From JAPUDQ01 sp964535835 (GTDB taxonomy: Bacteria > Patescibacteriota > Saccharimonadia > Saccharimonadales > Saccharimonadaceae): 16,028 nt of DNA. The notes beneath the pieces are model-generated. The model made no database searches. It worked only from the letters and a program-made list of their open reading frames with translations, and was not told where the DNA came from. Location of the stretch: assembly GCA_964535835.1 (NCBI GenBank), contig CAZHUZ010000015.1, positions 1 through 16,028 on the forward strand, in the 5' to 3' direction. Below, piece by piece: positions 7,416 to 13,923 of the stretch (position 1 is the first letter of the stretch; each line of letters starts with the position of its first letter). The translations under genes and the position numbers were made by a program.

Positions 7416-10400
7416 CTATTCGCTAAGGGAATCTGTACCAGGTGCATCATCAGTTTTATGATGAAGCGTCCCTCGAATATCAATAAATATCTCATCAACA
7501 TCTCCTGCTTCATCATGGGTAGTACCTGAGTCAGCCTGCTTTTTCGTGTGCCGGACGTTGACCTCACCATCTTCATTGACGACACGTTTTTTTATTTCAT
7601 TCTCTGTGGAGTCAAGGGCCGATTCCAAGTCAACAACATCGCTAGACAAAGTCGCACTTGCGACCGTCCCATTAGCATTAGCAGGCTGAATTGTGACTGA
7701 ACTACCAACACCCTCAGCTTGCAACTTCCGCAAACGCCGATCATGACCGTCTGTGACAGTCTTTGAAGAAGGAGCTTGATTTACTATTCCCTCATTATCA
7801 TTTGTCTTGTGACTCTCTGGCGGAACTTCTTTGGGTGGAGATGAGCGGCTTGGTATCTGTTTTTTTCTTTTCTCGAGCCATTCGTCCAAGAAAGAGGAGC
7901 CACTCGTCTGTTGATACGAGGTGTTTGTCCGCCCGGTGTTCTCAGAAGTAGCTGCTACACTATTATGCATTCCCCTCAGCTCCATCTGTCTCTTTTCGCG
8001 GGCCTCGTCGCCAGAACGTAAACGCTTGAAGATTTGTTTTTCAACTTCCGAGCGTGGCTGACCATACTTTGCAGCCGATAGCTTCTTGAGTGCTTCGGCT
8101 AGTTTTGGCACTACTTCGCCCTGAGGAGAGATTAGCGCCATACTAAATGGCTGTGAAGGTACACCGTTAATCATTACACTCGTGATCGTCTGAAAATTCG
8201 GTAGACGCGTGAGATCTTCAGTATCAAACGTCGGAGAGAAGCGCTTCACCATCAGCTCCGCATCCGTCGTACCAATACGCCCAGAAATAATTGTCCCGAC
8301 GTTACCTATGATCGCTTCACGTATCTTATCAGTCAACTGCGTCATAAACTGGTTTGCCAGAATAAGATTGAGACGGTATTTCCGAGCCTCAGACAAAATT
8401 GATTCAAAACTATCAGTAGCAAAGTTCTGAAACTCATCAACATAGAGAGAAAAATCGGTTCGCTGGTCTTCAGGCACATTAGCCCGGCCCATCGCAGCAG
8501 CTTGAAACTTCATGACAAATATCATACCGAGTAGCTGGCTGTTTAATTCACCCGTTTTCCCTTTACTGAGATTGACGAGCAAAATCTTTTTATTGTCCAT
8601 AATGTCACGCAGATTGAAGCCAGATTTTGTCTGGCCTATAATATTGCGCATCATCTCATTTGAAAGAAAGGCGCCAAATTTCGAAACAAACCATCCCAGC
8701 ACCTCAGATTTATGGTAGTCACTCGTTTGCGCCATTTCCTTATTCCAAAAATCCAAGACTGTTTGATCGGTAACATATTTTAACTTTTCTTTTGCAAACT
8801 CATTGTCATTAAAGACCTGAGGTATATCGATAAAACTCGTGCCATTTGGATCACTCATGATCGTCAAAGCTGCATTACGGAACCAGTGCTCATAGCGTGG
8901 ACCGATAATACCCGTGTGCCCAGGATCATAAAGACGATACAGCATAGCAATCGCCTCTTGCACAAGAAAATCACGCTGATCAGGGGTGTCAAATTCAAAA
9001 AGATTAAGTCCTATAGGGCTATCCATATCACCCGGGTTGAAATAAATAACATCTTCTACCCGCTCTTTTGGCACCATCCCCATCAATGCTTCGGCAGAAT
9101 CACCATGCGGATCGATGAAAGCAAAGCCACGACCTTCATACATATCTTGCATTGCCGCATTGACCAGAAACCCAGATTTACCTGTTCCGGTTTGACCAAT
9201 CATGTATAAATGACGACGCCGATCAGCTGTGCCTAATCTTATCTCCTTTTTAACACCTCTGAACTCATTATAACCAAGTAGGATACCTTCATCTGACACT
9301 TGCCGAGGACCGTCAACTTGTTTGACTGACTGTCGCTGTACCTGTGAAGTTGCGACTTCTCTTTGATCAGGAAGATGGAATATCGTTGCTAATTCTACAC
9401 TATTCAGCACGTTACTTCTAATAGACTGTGGGAAGAACCGAAATATGAATGACGTTACAAATTGCTCCATATCTCTAGCAACCGAAAACTTGAAACCGTT
9501 GCTACTCGGTGAATCAAACATAGCAAAACTTGAAACAACATTTTTCATAAGCACTTGTGATCTCGCGGCTGAATTTGACGATGTAATAACTCTTACCAGT
9601 GACTCATAACCTGGATGTTGTGTTTTTTGCTCCATCTTATCAATCTTCATTTGATCGAGATTTGACAATTGTTGTTCTTTTGGTTTTTCTTCTGAAGATT
9701 GTGGTGATTTCCACAGCGCCTCCAGTAACTCCCCTGGTTTAATAGCTATGTTGGACCCCGATTTATGAGACCCTTTATTTTTCTTAATCTCCCCAACTTT
9801 TGATATAACTTTTTTTGTCCAATTCTCTGATGCAGGTCTAACTAATATTTGAATGCCTATTCCGTCTTCGCGTCCAGCTGCAGATAGTGAGTTTAGCAAT
9901 GCCCTCATCGCATCACGTTTAGTATCCTGATACGTTGCGATCGGATAAGCGAAATGTTTTCTGAGAGTAAATTCCCCGCCAATTGTTGCACTTAATCTCC
10001 CTGCTTTATTAAATAAATTATGTTCTTCAACTTCTTCAAGCCGCGCCGAAGGATATGCCGCCACGATCGCTTGCTGAACAATATCGAGCATGGCATACGG
10101 CACTACAACATAAAAATTAATAGTACCTTTTGTGGCAATTAACTCAAAGGTGATATGACGTTGCCCATAGACTTTACTCATAAACCCTTTTGTCGAAGTG
10201 CTAGCGATGATATTGTACATAGTCTGTGCCTGCGATAATGCCTCGTCAGTTACATCTCTCTCATCCCTTGCGCCGGCATCAATATTAGTAGTAGAAGGAG
10301 GGAGATGTATCATCAGCGGTACCATTTTCAAACCGCGCTCATAATTTTTAGCTTCACGGACTATGTTACGATACTGAATGTATGCGATTGATAAACCACC

Positions 10401-10448
10401 CGCTAGGACAAGAGCAAAGGCCCCAACAATAACAAATACTTCAGTCAC
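7416..10448 (-). CDS. VirD4/TraG-like type IV secretion (conjugative coupling) ATPase
   Basis: 1010 residues. One N-terminal membrane helix (about 4-25) is followed by a soluble region of about 370 residues without recognised motifs, then a RecA-fold ATPase of the TraG/VirD4/TraM-recognition type. Seen: Walker A GQTGTGKS (418-425), FIDPHGD (445-450), Walker B SLYVDEFQN (D671, E672) and LILANQF (sensor-like, about 695-701). After about residue 800 the chain is polar, low-complexity and probably disordered (long Ser/Thr/Lys/Glu runs), unlike the conserved core. Coupling proteins of this class drive DNA or protein through a membrane channel. The start is a GTG with GAGGAG 4-5 nt upstream, one base after the stop of the upstream 145-residue gene, so the two are translationally coupled. 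No relaxase or mating-pair genes lie in the window, so a chromosomal secretion or DNA-transfer role is inference. Confidence 0.93.
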   Translation of the reverse strand: MTEVFVIVGAFALVLAGGLSIAYIQYRNIVREAKNYERGLKMVPLMIHLPPSTTNIDAGARDERDVTDEALSQAQTMYNIIASTSTKGFMSKVYGQRHITFELIATKGTINFYVVVPYAMLDIVQQAIVAAYPSARLEEVEEHNLFNKAGRLSATIGGEFTLRKHFAYPIATYQDTKRDAMRALLNSLSAAGREDGIGIQILVRPASENWTKKVISKVGEIKKNKGSHKSGSNIAIKPGELLEALWKSPQSSEEKPKEQQLSNLDQMKIDKMEQKTQHPGYESLVRVITSSNSAARSQVLMKNVVSSFAMFDSPSSNGFKFSVARDMEQFVTSFIFRFFPQSIRSNVLNSVELATIFHLPDQREVATSQVQRQSVKQVDGPRQVSDEGILLGYNEFRGVKKEIRLGTADRRRHLYMIGQTGTGKSGFLVNAAMQDMYEGRGFAFIDPHGDSAEALMGMVPKERVEDVIYFNPGDMDSPIGLNLFEFDTPDQRDFLVQEAIAMLYRLYDPGHTGIIGPRYEHWFRNAALTIMSDPNGTSFIDIPQVFNDNEFAKEKLKYVTDQTVLDFWNKEMAQTSDYHKSEVLGWFVSKFGAFLSNEMMRNIIGQTKSGFNLRDIMDNKKILLVNLSKGKTGELNSQLLGMIFVMKFQAAAMGRANVPEDQRTDFSLYVDEFQNFATDSFESILSEARKYRLNLILANQFMTQLTDKIREAIIGNVGTIISGRIGTTDAELMVKRFSPTFDTEDLTRLPNFQTITSVMINGVPSQPFSMALISPQGEVVPKLAEALKKLSAAKYGQPRSEVEKQIFKRLRSGDEAREKRQMELRGMHNSVAATSENTGRTNTSYQQTSGSSFLDEWLEKRKKQIPSRSSPPKEVPPESHKTNDNEGIVNQAPSSKTVTDGHDRRLRKLQAEGVGSSVTIQPANANGTVASATLSSDVVDLESALDSTENEIKKRVVNEDGEVNVRHTKKQADSGTTHDEAGDVDEIFIDIRGTLHHKTDDAPGTDSLSE

Positions 10449-10449
10449 A

Positions 10450-10881
10450 CTACTCCTCTTCCGGCAATTTTAAGTTTTTCCCATAACGTTTGCGTAAATA
10501 ATCAGCCTGTAACTGGCTAAACGCCTTTTCTTGCATATACGGGTCTTGTTTCGTCTCGCTAATCACCTTTTTTGCTCTTTCCACCCATTGCTTCTCAATC
10601 AAACCGTCATCCGTTGCTTCAGTGGGATTATTATCAACTGCTTTATTGTCATTTACCGACTGTTGTGTAATCGTTGGCGCGGGGATCACTGTTGGGACCA
10701 CGGGTGGCACCTGTATAGATGGTCCTTCACCTACTCCAGCACCTGTCAAACGTTCTTGAGGAGCGGGGACTTCCAACGAAGCTGGCTGTTCCGGGCTTTG
10801 CGGTAGTGGTATCTCTGTCCCCTTATGAAAGTTTGGGCCATTCTCAGAAAAGCCGTGAGGGGTTGGCGATGTGGGTTCCAT
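10450..10881 (-). CDS. Proline-rich small protein coupled to the TraG-like ATPase
   Basis: 143 residues from the ATG at 10881; a TTG two codons upstream (10887) is possible but less likely. Residues about 1-70 are a proline-rich, probably disordered stretch. The last 50 form a charged helical domain: IEKQWVERAKKVISE, then QEKAFSQLQADYLRKRYGKNLKLPEEE, the part I recognise as recurrent beside such ATPases in Saccharibacteria and other CPR genomes. There is no signal or membrane helix, so it is probably cytoplasmic and may be an adaptor or regulatory partner of the ATPase. The ATG is only 8 nt from the -10 box at 10890-10895, so the mRNA would be leaderless. The family name is unknown to me and the partner role is inferred from coupling. 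Confidence 0.85.
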   Translation of the reverse strand: MEPTSPTPHGFSENGPNFHKGTEIPLPQSPEQPASLEVPAPQERLTGAGVGEGPSIQVPPVVPTVIPAPTITQQSVNDNKAVDNNPTEATDDGLIEKQWVERAKKVISETKQDPYMQEKAFSQLQADYLRKRYGKNLKLPEEE

Positions 10882-10889
10882 ATACAAAG

Positions 10890-10918
10890 ATTATAGACGA
10901 TGGATTATCATTTGACTA
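10890..10918 (-). promoter_or_regulatory. Promoter of the TraG pair (leaderless type)
   Basis: Minus strand TAGTCA (10918-10913; 4/6 of TTGACA), 17 nt, TATAAT (10895-10890). Only 8 nt (10889-10882) separate the -10 box from the ATG at 10881, so initiation at +1 would place the start codon within a base or two of the mRNA 5' end. Confidence 0.65.
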
Positions 10919-10950
10919 ATGAAATGTCTACGCTTTTTCACCAATATTAT

Positions 10951-11340
10951 TCAAGGTGTTTTCTTCAAAACATAAAACACCATCAACACTACCAAGATAG
11001 TTATCAATACTACGTCGAACAATTGTATCTTGCCGATTGATCCAAGAGCCAAAAAGCAGACAGGCGCAAAAGCTATCACGCTTGCAATATAGTAATACTT
11101 GGAGCGTTGATGATTAAGCTGATATTTAGCGTCGGGGATTTTACTGTGGAGTCCTATAGCCCTGATTGTTATATCAACAGCTATATATAACAAGCTAGCA
11201 GACAGCACATATAGCAAAAAAAAGGCCAGCAGTATGCTCGCAACACTTTTGGTCGGGTCTGTCATGTTGAGCAGTATACTCAACGCAAAAAAACACCCTA
11301 CAGGTATAAAATACGCTATTCGGTGTATCAAAGATTTCAT
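10951..11340 (-). CDS. Four-helix membrane protein, unknown function
   Basis: 129 residues from the ATG at 11340. The open frame extends to 11442, but the extra 34 residues are not hydrophobic and lack a ribosome site. Four hydrophobic segments: about 7-23 (IAYFIPVGCFFALSI), 34-62, 81-102 and 104-125, with a basic N-terminus (MKSLIHR) and KKTP at the C-terminus. I do not recognise the family. The ATG at 11340 is exactly 7 nt from TATAGT (11353-11348), again the leaderless spacing. It lies downstream of the region that may encode a structured RNA, so read-through from the promoter at 11769-11797 could also express it, with a long leader. Confidence 0.65.
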   Translation of the reverse strand: MKSLIHRIAYFIPVGCFFALSILLNMTDPTKSVASILLAFFLLYVLSASLLYIAVDITIRAIGLHSKIPDAKYQLNHQRSKYYYIASVIAFAPVCFLALGSIGKIQLFDVVLITILVVLMVFYVLKKTP

Positions 11341-11347
11341 ATCTATC

Positions 11348-11353
11348 ACTATA
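11348..11353 (-). promoter_or_regulatory. -10 box of the four-helix protein gene
   Basis: TATAGT (11353-11348) precedes the ATG by 7 nt. No good -35 box is seen at 16-18 nt upstream, so support comes from the -10 match and from the same spacing seen at other genes in the window. Confidence 0.35.
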
Positions 11354-11461
11354 TCATCTAGGTGCCGAGGCGCTAGCAGTATGTTGCATGTTGAGCGTGC
11401 CTGCGCGACATATCTATATGCTACGATAGCGACATCCGCCACAGTGTATGAATATTAGGGC

Positions 11462-11762
11462 GCGTGCTATATAAGTAGCGACATGTCGCGCGAGGCGACT
11501 TGACCGCTTGCCTCTTCGTGTCGGTAAAGACATTCGGGGGCATAAAGACAGTCAACTTCGCGGAGCTGGCGTCTACTTAGTTACATGCAGACACGTTACT
11601 GCTCGACGCGGATTTGGTATTGTATGGCAGTAACATTTTTTGTTTTGTCGCTGCCGCTTCAATACCAAACAACATTGCCACGGCGGGAATTCCGCGGCCT
11701 TACATGTATCTACTGAATTGTTGTATGTTCATGCTTTTGTTTGTTTTTGTGTAAAAAGCTTA
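11462..11762 (-). ncRNA. Candidate structured RNA in a gene-free stretch
   Basis: The 464-nt stretch between the two flanking open frames (11443-11906) has no convincing ORF. Transcription from the promoter at 11769-11797 would start near 11762 and run through a part richer in G+C than the A/T-rich flanks and dense in inverted repeats: TTTGGTATTG/CAATACCAAA (11613-11622/11660-11669) with GGCAG/CTGCC inside; a competing GTTACTGC/GCAGTAAC (11595-11602/11627-11634); CGTGTC/GACACG (11517-11522/11590-11595); GAGGC/GCCTC near 11493-11515; the palindrome GCGACATGTCGC (11478-11489); and TAAGTAG/CTACTTA around 11473-11580. I looked for the conserved cores of RNase P RNA, SRP RNA and 6S RNA and found none. 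Strand and ends are inferred from the promoter; the family is unknown. It could instead be a long regulated leader of the membrane-protein gene at 11340. Confidence 0.4.
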
Positions 11763-11768
11763 CCCACT

Positions 11769-11797
11769 TTTATAGCATTGATATGTCTTTAGGTCAA
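11769..11797 (-). promoter_or_regulatory. Promoter reading into the putative structured RNA
   Basis: Minus strand TTGACC (11797-11792), 17 nt, TATAAA (11774-11769). Both boxes are 5/6 matches with optimal spacing. No open frame follows for about 420 nt, which is why an RNA product is suspected. Confidence 0.6.
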
Positions 11798-11906
11798 TAC
11801 TTTATCGTCATCAATTTGTTGTAAATTTTTGTTAAATGGATAATTTTAACTATTTTATATCTTATAATGTTGTCGTATTTACTAAATAATCGTTGTGTAT
11901 AATACT

Positions 11907-12563
11907 TTAACTATTTATAAGGTGTTTTGTGTATCCTGCAGTGATGAGCCGTCCATATGCTGCGCGAACATCAGGTAGTATAGTCTGCTCTGTTTGAAAA
12001 ACCAGCTTTGGGTAATCGATGATCCGCTGCATATCACCCACCATAATGTTGATAACATCATCCCGTGGTTGATCGGCATTAACGTATTGATCCATAGCAA
12101 GTTGCGGTGAAGTAACATAAAATTTCACATCACGGTCTGGCCATTGCGCCTGAAATGTTGCCAGCGCACGTCGCTCCATATAAGGCTTAGTCACGATCTG
12201 AATCGTCAACGCGGCATCGGTGTATTCTGTTGCTGGAGCAGCTCGAACGATAAAAGAGCGTTTTGACCGGTATTTTGCGTTTTTGTTTCAAGCAATGGTG
12301 TCTTTATCAAAACATGGTGCTTCATAACGGTATAGAATTGTTCTGCCTGACTAGGTTCCGGCCATGTAGTGGCATCAGGATTACGCTCGAGTGCTCCGTA
12401 GCTAACGACAACATACCAATAATGAAATTGTTGCGTTAGCTCAGGCAGCATAGGTTGCGACGCGATCATAACATCTACCTAACACTATCAGACAATCAGC
12501 CCGTCTAGGAGGTTGGTGTAGTACTATATAGTGCCATAGGACTTGGCTATCGCCCTCAACCAT
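11907..12563 (-). pseudogene. YdcF/SanA-like (DUF218) gene with two compensating frameshifts
   Basis: Three open segments in two frames together make a complete protein of about 218 residues, the usual length for this family of envelope-associated proteins of unknown reaction. Segment 1 starts at the ATG at 12563, gives 40 residues including RADCLIVLGRCYDRVATYAA, and stops at TGA 12443-12441. Segment 2, in the +1 frame (up to 12206), carries YVVVSYGALE and LLETKTQNTGQNALLSFELL, matching the family E..s.NT..N motif. Segment 3 returns to the first frame from about 12218 and carries IQIVTKPYMERRA (family IVT..yh..RA), GDMQRIIDYP and a C-terminal GYTKHLI. Frame is lost by one extra base near 12440-12447 and regained by one missing base near 12218-12225. 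This is a degraded gene, two consensus errors, or frameshifted decoding. Promoter-like boxes upstream are weak. Confidence 0.8.
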
Positions 12564-12653
12564 CTCATGCATATACTACTTTTATAAATAGAAATGCTTA
12601 TGGTGCAATAATTGAACACCACGATCACCACCATAGACCATAAAAATCAATAG

Positions 12654-12662
12654 TTATCCACA
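12654..12662 (+). other. Single perfect DnaA-box-like 9-mer
   Basis: TTATCCACA matches the bacterial DnaA box exactly, in an A/T-rich gene-free stretch. A second, looser match (TTATACACA on the minus strand) lies at 11894-11902, about 750 nt away. Two isolated boxes without a cluster or dnaA/dnaN nearby are not enough for an origin; a role in DnaA titration or chance is as likely. Confidence 0.3.
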
Positions 12663-12686
12663 GGTAAAAATTACATGAAAATACCG

Positions 12687-12715
12687 TTGACAATAGCGTT
12701 TTGAAGCATTATATT
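12687..12715 (+). promoter_or_regulatory. Strong promoter for a short transcript
   Basis: TTGACA (12687-12692), 17 nt, TATATT (12710-12715): perfect -35, 5/6 -10, optimal spacing. Predicted start near 12722. A bidirectional terminator ends this transcript about 95 nt downstream, so the unit is very short. Confidence 0.8.
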
Positions 12716-12721
12716 AGAGGT

Positions 12722-12818
12722 AGCCTATGAATACAAAACTTATTCATAAGCTAAAACAAAAAACAAACAGACAAAAACCAAATGAAAACGACCGTTCCTC
12801 GCAGGCGGTCGTTTTTTA
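12722..12818 (+). ncRNA. Short transcript: small RNA or mRNA for a 30-residue peptide
   Basis: The transcript between the promoter and the terminator is about 95 nt. It begins with a possible hairpin, ATGAAT (12727-12732) pairing with ATTCAT, followed by a long unstructured A-rich stretch (repeated CAAAA-type runs) and then the terminator stem. This 5' hairpin, single-stranded middle, terminator design is typical of regulatory small RNAs. The same interval contains a 30-codon ORF; if translated, its ATG lies inside the first hairpin and only about 5 nt from the predicted 5' end. Confidence 0.5.
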
Positions 12819-12819
12819 A
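12727..12819 (+). CDS. Possible 30-residue basic peptide
   Basis: ATG at 12727 to TAA at 12817-12819. The peptide begins MNTKLIHKLKQKTNRQK, strongly basic, and the last codons (QAVVF then stop) are encoded by the terminator hairpin and its T-run, an odd arrangement for a real gene. There is no separate Shine-Dalgarno inside the predicted transcript (GAGG at 12717-12720 lies just before the predicted start). No family is recognised. The ORF may be incidental to a small RNA. Confidence 0.3.
   Translation: MNTKLIHKLKQKTNRQKPNENDRSSQAVVF
12785..12817. terminator. Bidirectional intrinsic terminator
   Basis: AAAACGACCG (12785-12794) pairs perfectly with CGGTCGTTTT (12806-12815) around an 11-nt loop. 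On the plus strand it is followed by T's (run TTTTTT from 12812), ending the short transcript. On the minus strand the A-run gives a T-run too, so it can also end the GH5 gene, whose stop is at 12844. Confidence 0.9.
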
Positions 12820-12843
12820 GTCCAATTATCTTCTCCTGGATAC

Positions 12844-13845
12844 CTACTTTGGCTCTAATATGTCACGTGACTCGCGCCAACTCCATACCCCGCAATTCGG
12901 TGCTTTATACGTCCAATATGCATGTGCCCAGGCTGCATCATCAAATGTCTGCTTTTGCGCAGTATAATATTCATTTACCCGTTCAGCCTCATTTGAAACC
13001 CCATTGGCGTAAGCCGTAGCAGGAAGCGCGGCACTCCACTCGCCAATCAGCACCGGTAAATAGTGTTGGATAGCATCCAGTAAGTCCCACCAGTCCTGGT
13101 CGGCCTTTTTGACATGTTCCTCAAAACTCATTCTCTGATCCCTGGCGGAGAATACTTGATATAGATGCACATCAAGCACCAGACGCGAGGCATACGAACG
13201 TTTTGAGAGCGCTCGAGCCAATCTCAGCGGTAAAAAGGCATCACTGACGATAATCTTGGTATCTGGTGATAGATGCGGCTGTATGGCCTCATATGCCCTG
13301 TCGTAATAGCGAAGCAACTTTCTCGTGCAATACTTTACATGAGGCTCATTGATTACCTCTATACCCAGTAGGGCCTTTTCGGAGCCATAGGTACGTGCCA
13401 TATACGCCAGAGTCTCGAGAGCATGAGATTGATTGTTGCCCACATACAATTGCACTTTGCCAACCTGGCCGCTATGATCTTTACCATTTTGAGAGCCTTG
13501 CAGGCCGTGAAAATCTAATATCACCCCAAGACCATGCTTGTCAGCCCAACGAAATGCCCGCTGTATATATACCTCTCCATCGATAAAATCATCTGTTTTT
13601 TTGAATAACCAGTACCCTACCGGCAGACGTACAAAATCAAATCCTTGCTTTTTGATCCAGATTAGGTCTTTCTCTGTTATAAACGTCTCACGATGAGCCG
13701 TAAGTCTCGATTTGGCCGCTTCATAACCGAGTTCTTTCACAATATCGATCTCTGCTGGCCCCTGGACGCCATCAAATACTCCTGGTATCCAACGCTCTAC
13801 CAGTAACCACCCTCCCAGATTAATACCTCTACGTGCTTGCCTCAT
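12844..13845 (-). CDS. GH5 family glycoside hydrolase, exo-beta-1,3-glucanase-like
   Basis: 333 residues from the ATG at 13845. The opening RRGINLGGWLLVERWI and the HRETFITEKDL, VRLPVGYWLF and LDFHGLQGSQNGKDHSG blocks match the beta-1,3-glucanase type of GH5 (yeast Exg1-like). The acid/base glutamate is in EVINEPH (E167) and the nucleophile in VLIGEWSAAL (E269), so the catalytic pair is intact. The family cleaves beta-glucans in a TIM barrel. There is no signal peptide, so the protein appears cytoplasmic or exported by another route, which is unusual for a polysaccharide-degrading enzyme. The longer frame from a TTG at 13863 would add six residues, but TATAAT at 13858-13853 places transcription start at the 13845 ATG. 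It is divergent from tmRNA. Host-glucan or storage-glucan use is inference. Confidence 0.92.
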   Translation of the reverse strand: MRQARRGINLGGWLLVERWIPGVFDGVQGPAEIDIVKELGYEAAKSRLTAHRETFITEKDLIWIKKQGFDFVRLPVGYWLFKKTDDFIDGEVYIQRAFRWADKHGLGVILDFHGLQGSQNGKDHSGQVGKVQLYVGNNQSHALETLAYMARTYGSEKALLGIEVINEPHVKYCTRKLLRYYDRAYEAIQPHLSPDTKIIVSDAFLPLRLARALSKRSYASRLVLDVHLYQVFSARDQRMSFEEHVKKADQDWWDLLDAIQHYLPVLIGEWSAALPATAYANGVSNEAERVNEYYTAQKQTFDDAAWAHAYWTYKAPNCGVWSWRESRDILEPK

Positions 13846-13852
13846 TGAGATC

Positions 13853-13882
13853 ATTATACTCAACCTGTTAAATCTCTGTCAC
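13853..13882 (-). promoter_or_regulatory. GH5 gene promoter, leaderless spacing
   Basis: Minus strand GTGACA (13882-13877), 18 nt, TATAAT (13858-13853), then 7 nt to the ATG at 13845. Transcription should start at or within a base of the start codon. Its -35 box touches the tmRNA -35 box at 13883. Confidence 0.75.
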
Positions 13883-13911
13883 TAGACATACTCCTCAATC
13901 TGTTATATAAT
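13883..13911 (+). promoter_or_regulatory. tmRNA (ssrA) promoter
   Basis: TAGACA (13883-13888), 17 nt, TATAAT (13906-13911). Predicted start near 13918, a few bases before the mature tmRNA end at 13924, leaving a short 5' extension for RNase P to remove. Confidence 0.85.
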
Positions 13912-13923
13912 CATAACCATCGT

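Noticed and set aside
8886..9209. Plus-strand 107-codon open frame opposite the TraG-like gene
   Set aside because: Falls wholly within the conserved ATPase region of the minus-strand gene, with no promoter, SD or recognisable domain.
11341..11442. N-terminal extension of the four-helix protein to 11442
   Set aside because: The extra 34 residues are not membrane-like, no ribosome site precedes them, and a -10 box with leaderless spacing sits just before the internal ATG at 11340.
11845..11916. Direct repeat TTTAACTATTT (11845-11855 and 11906-11916)
   Set aside because: Eleven A/T-rich bases repeated once, 61 nt apart, in A/T-rich DNA; easily chance, and not flanked by anything resembling a mobile element.
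11820..12670. Possible replication origin (A/T-rich DNA with TTATCCACA and TTATACACA)
   Set aside because: Only two DnaA-box-like 9-mers about 750 nt apart, no cluster, no dnaA/dnaN neighbours, and no clear strand-bias switch in the window.
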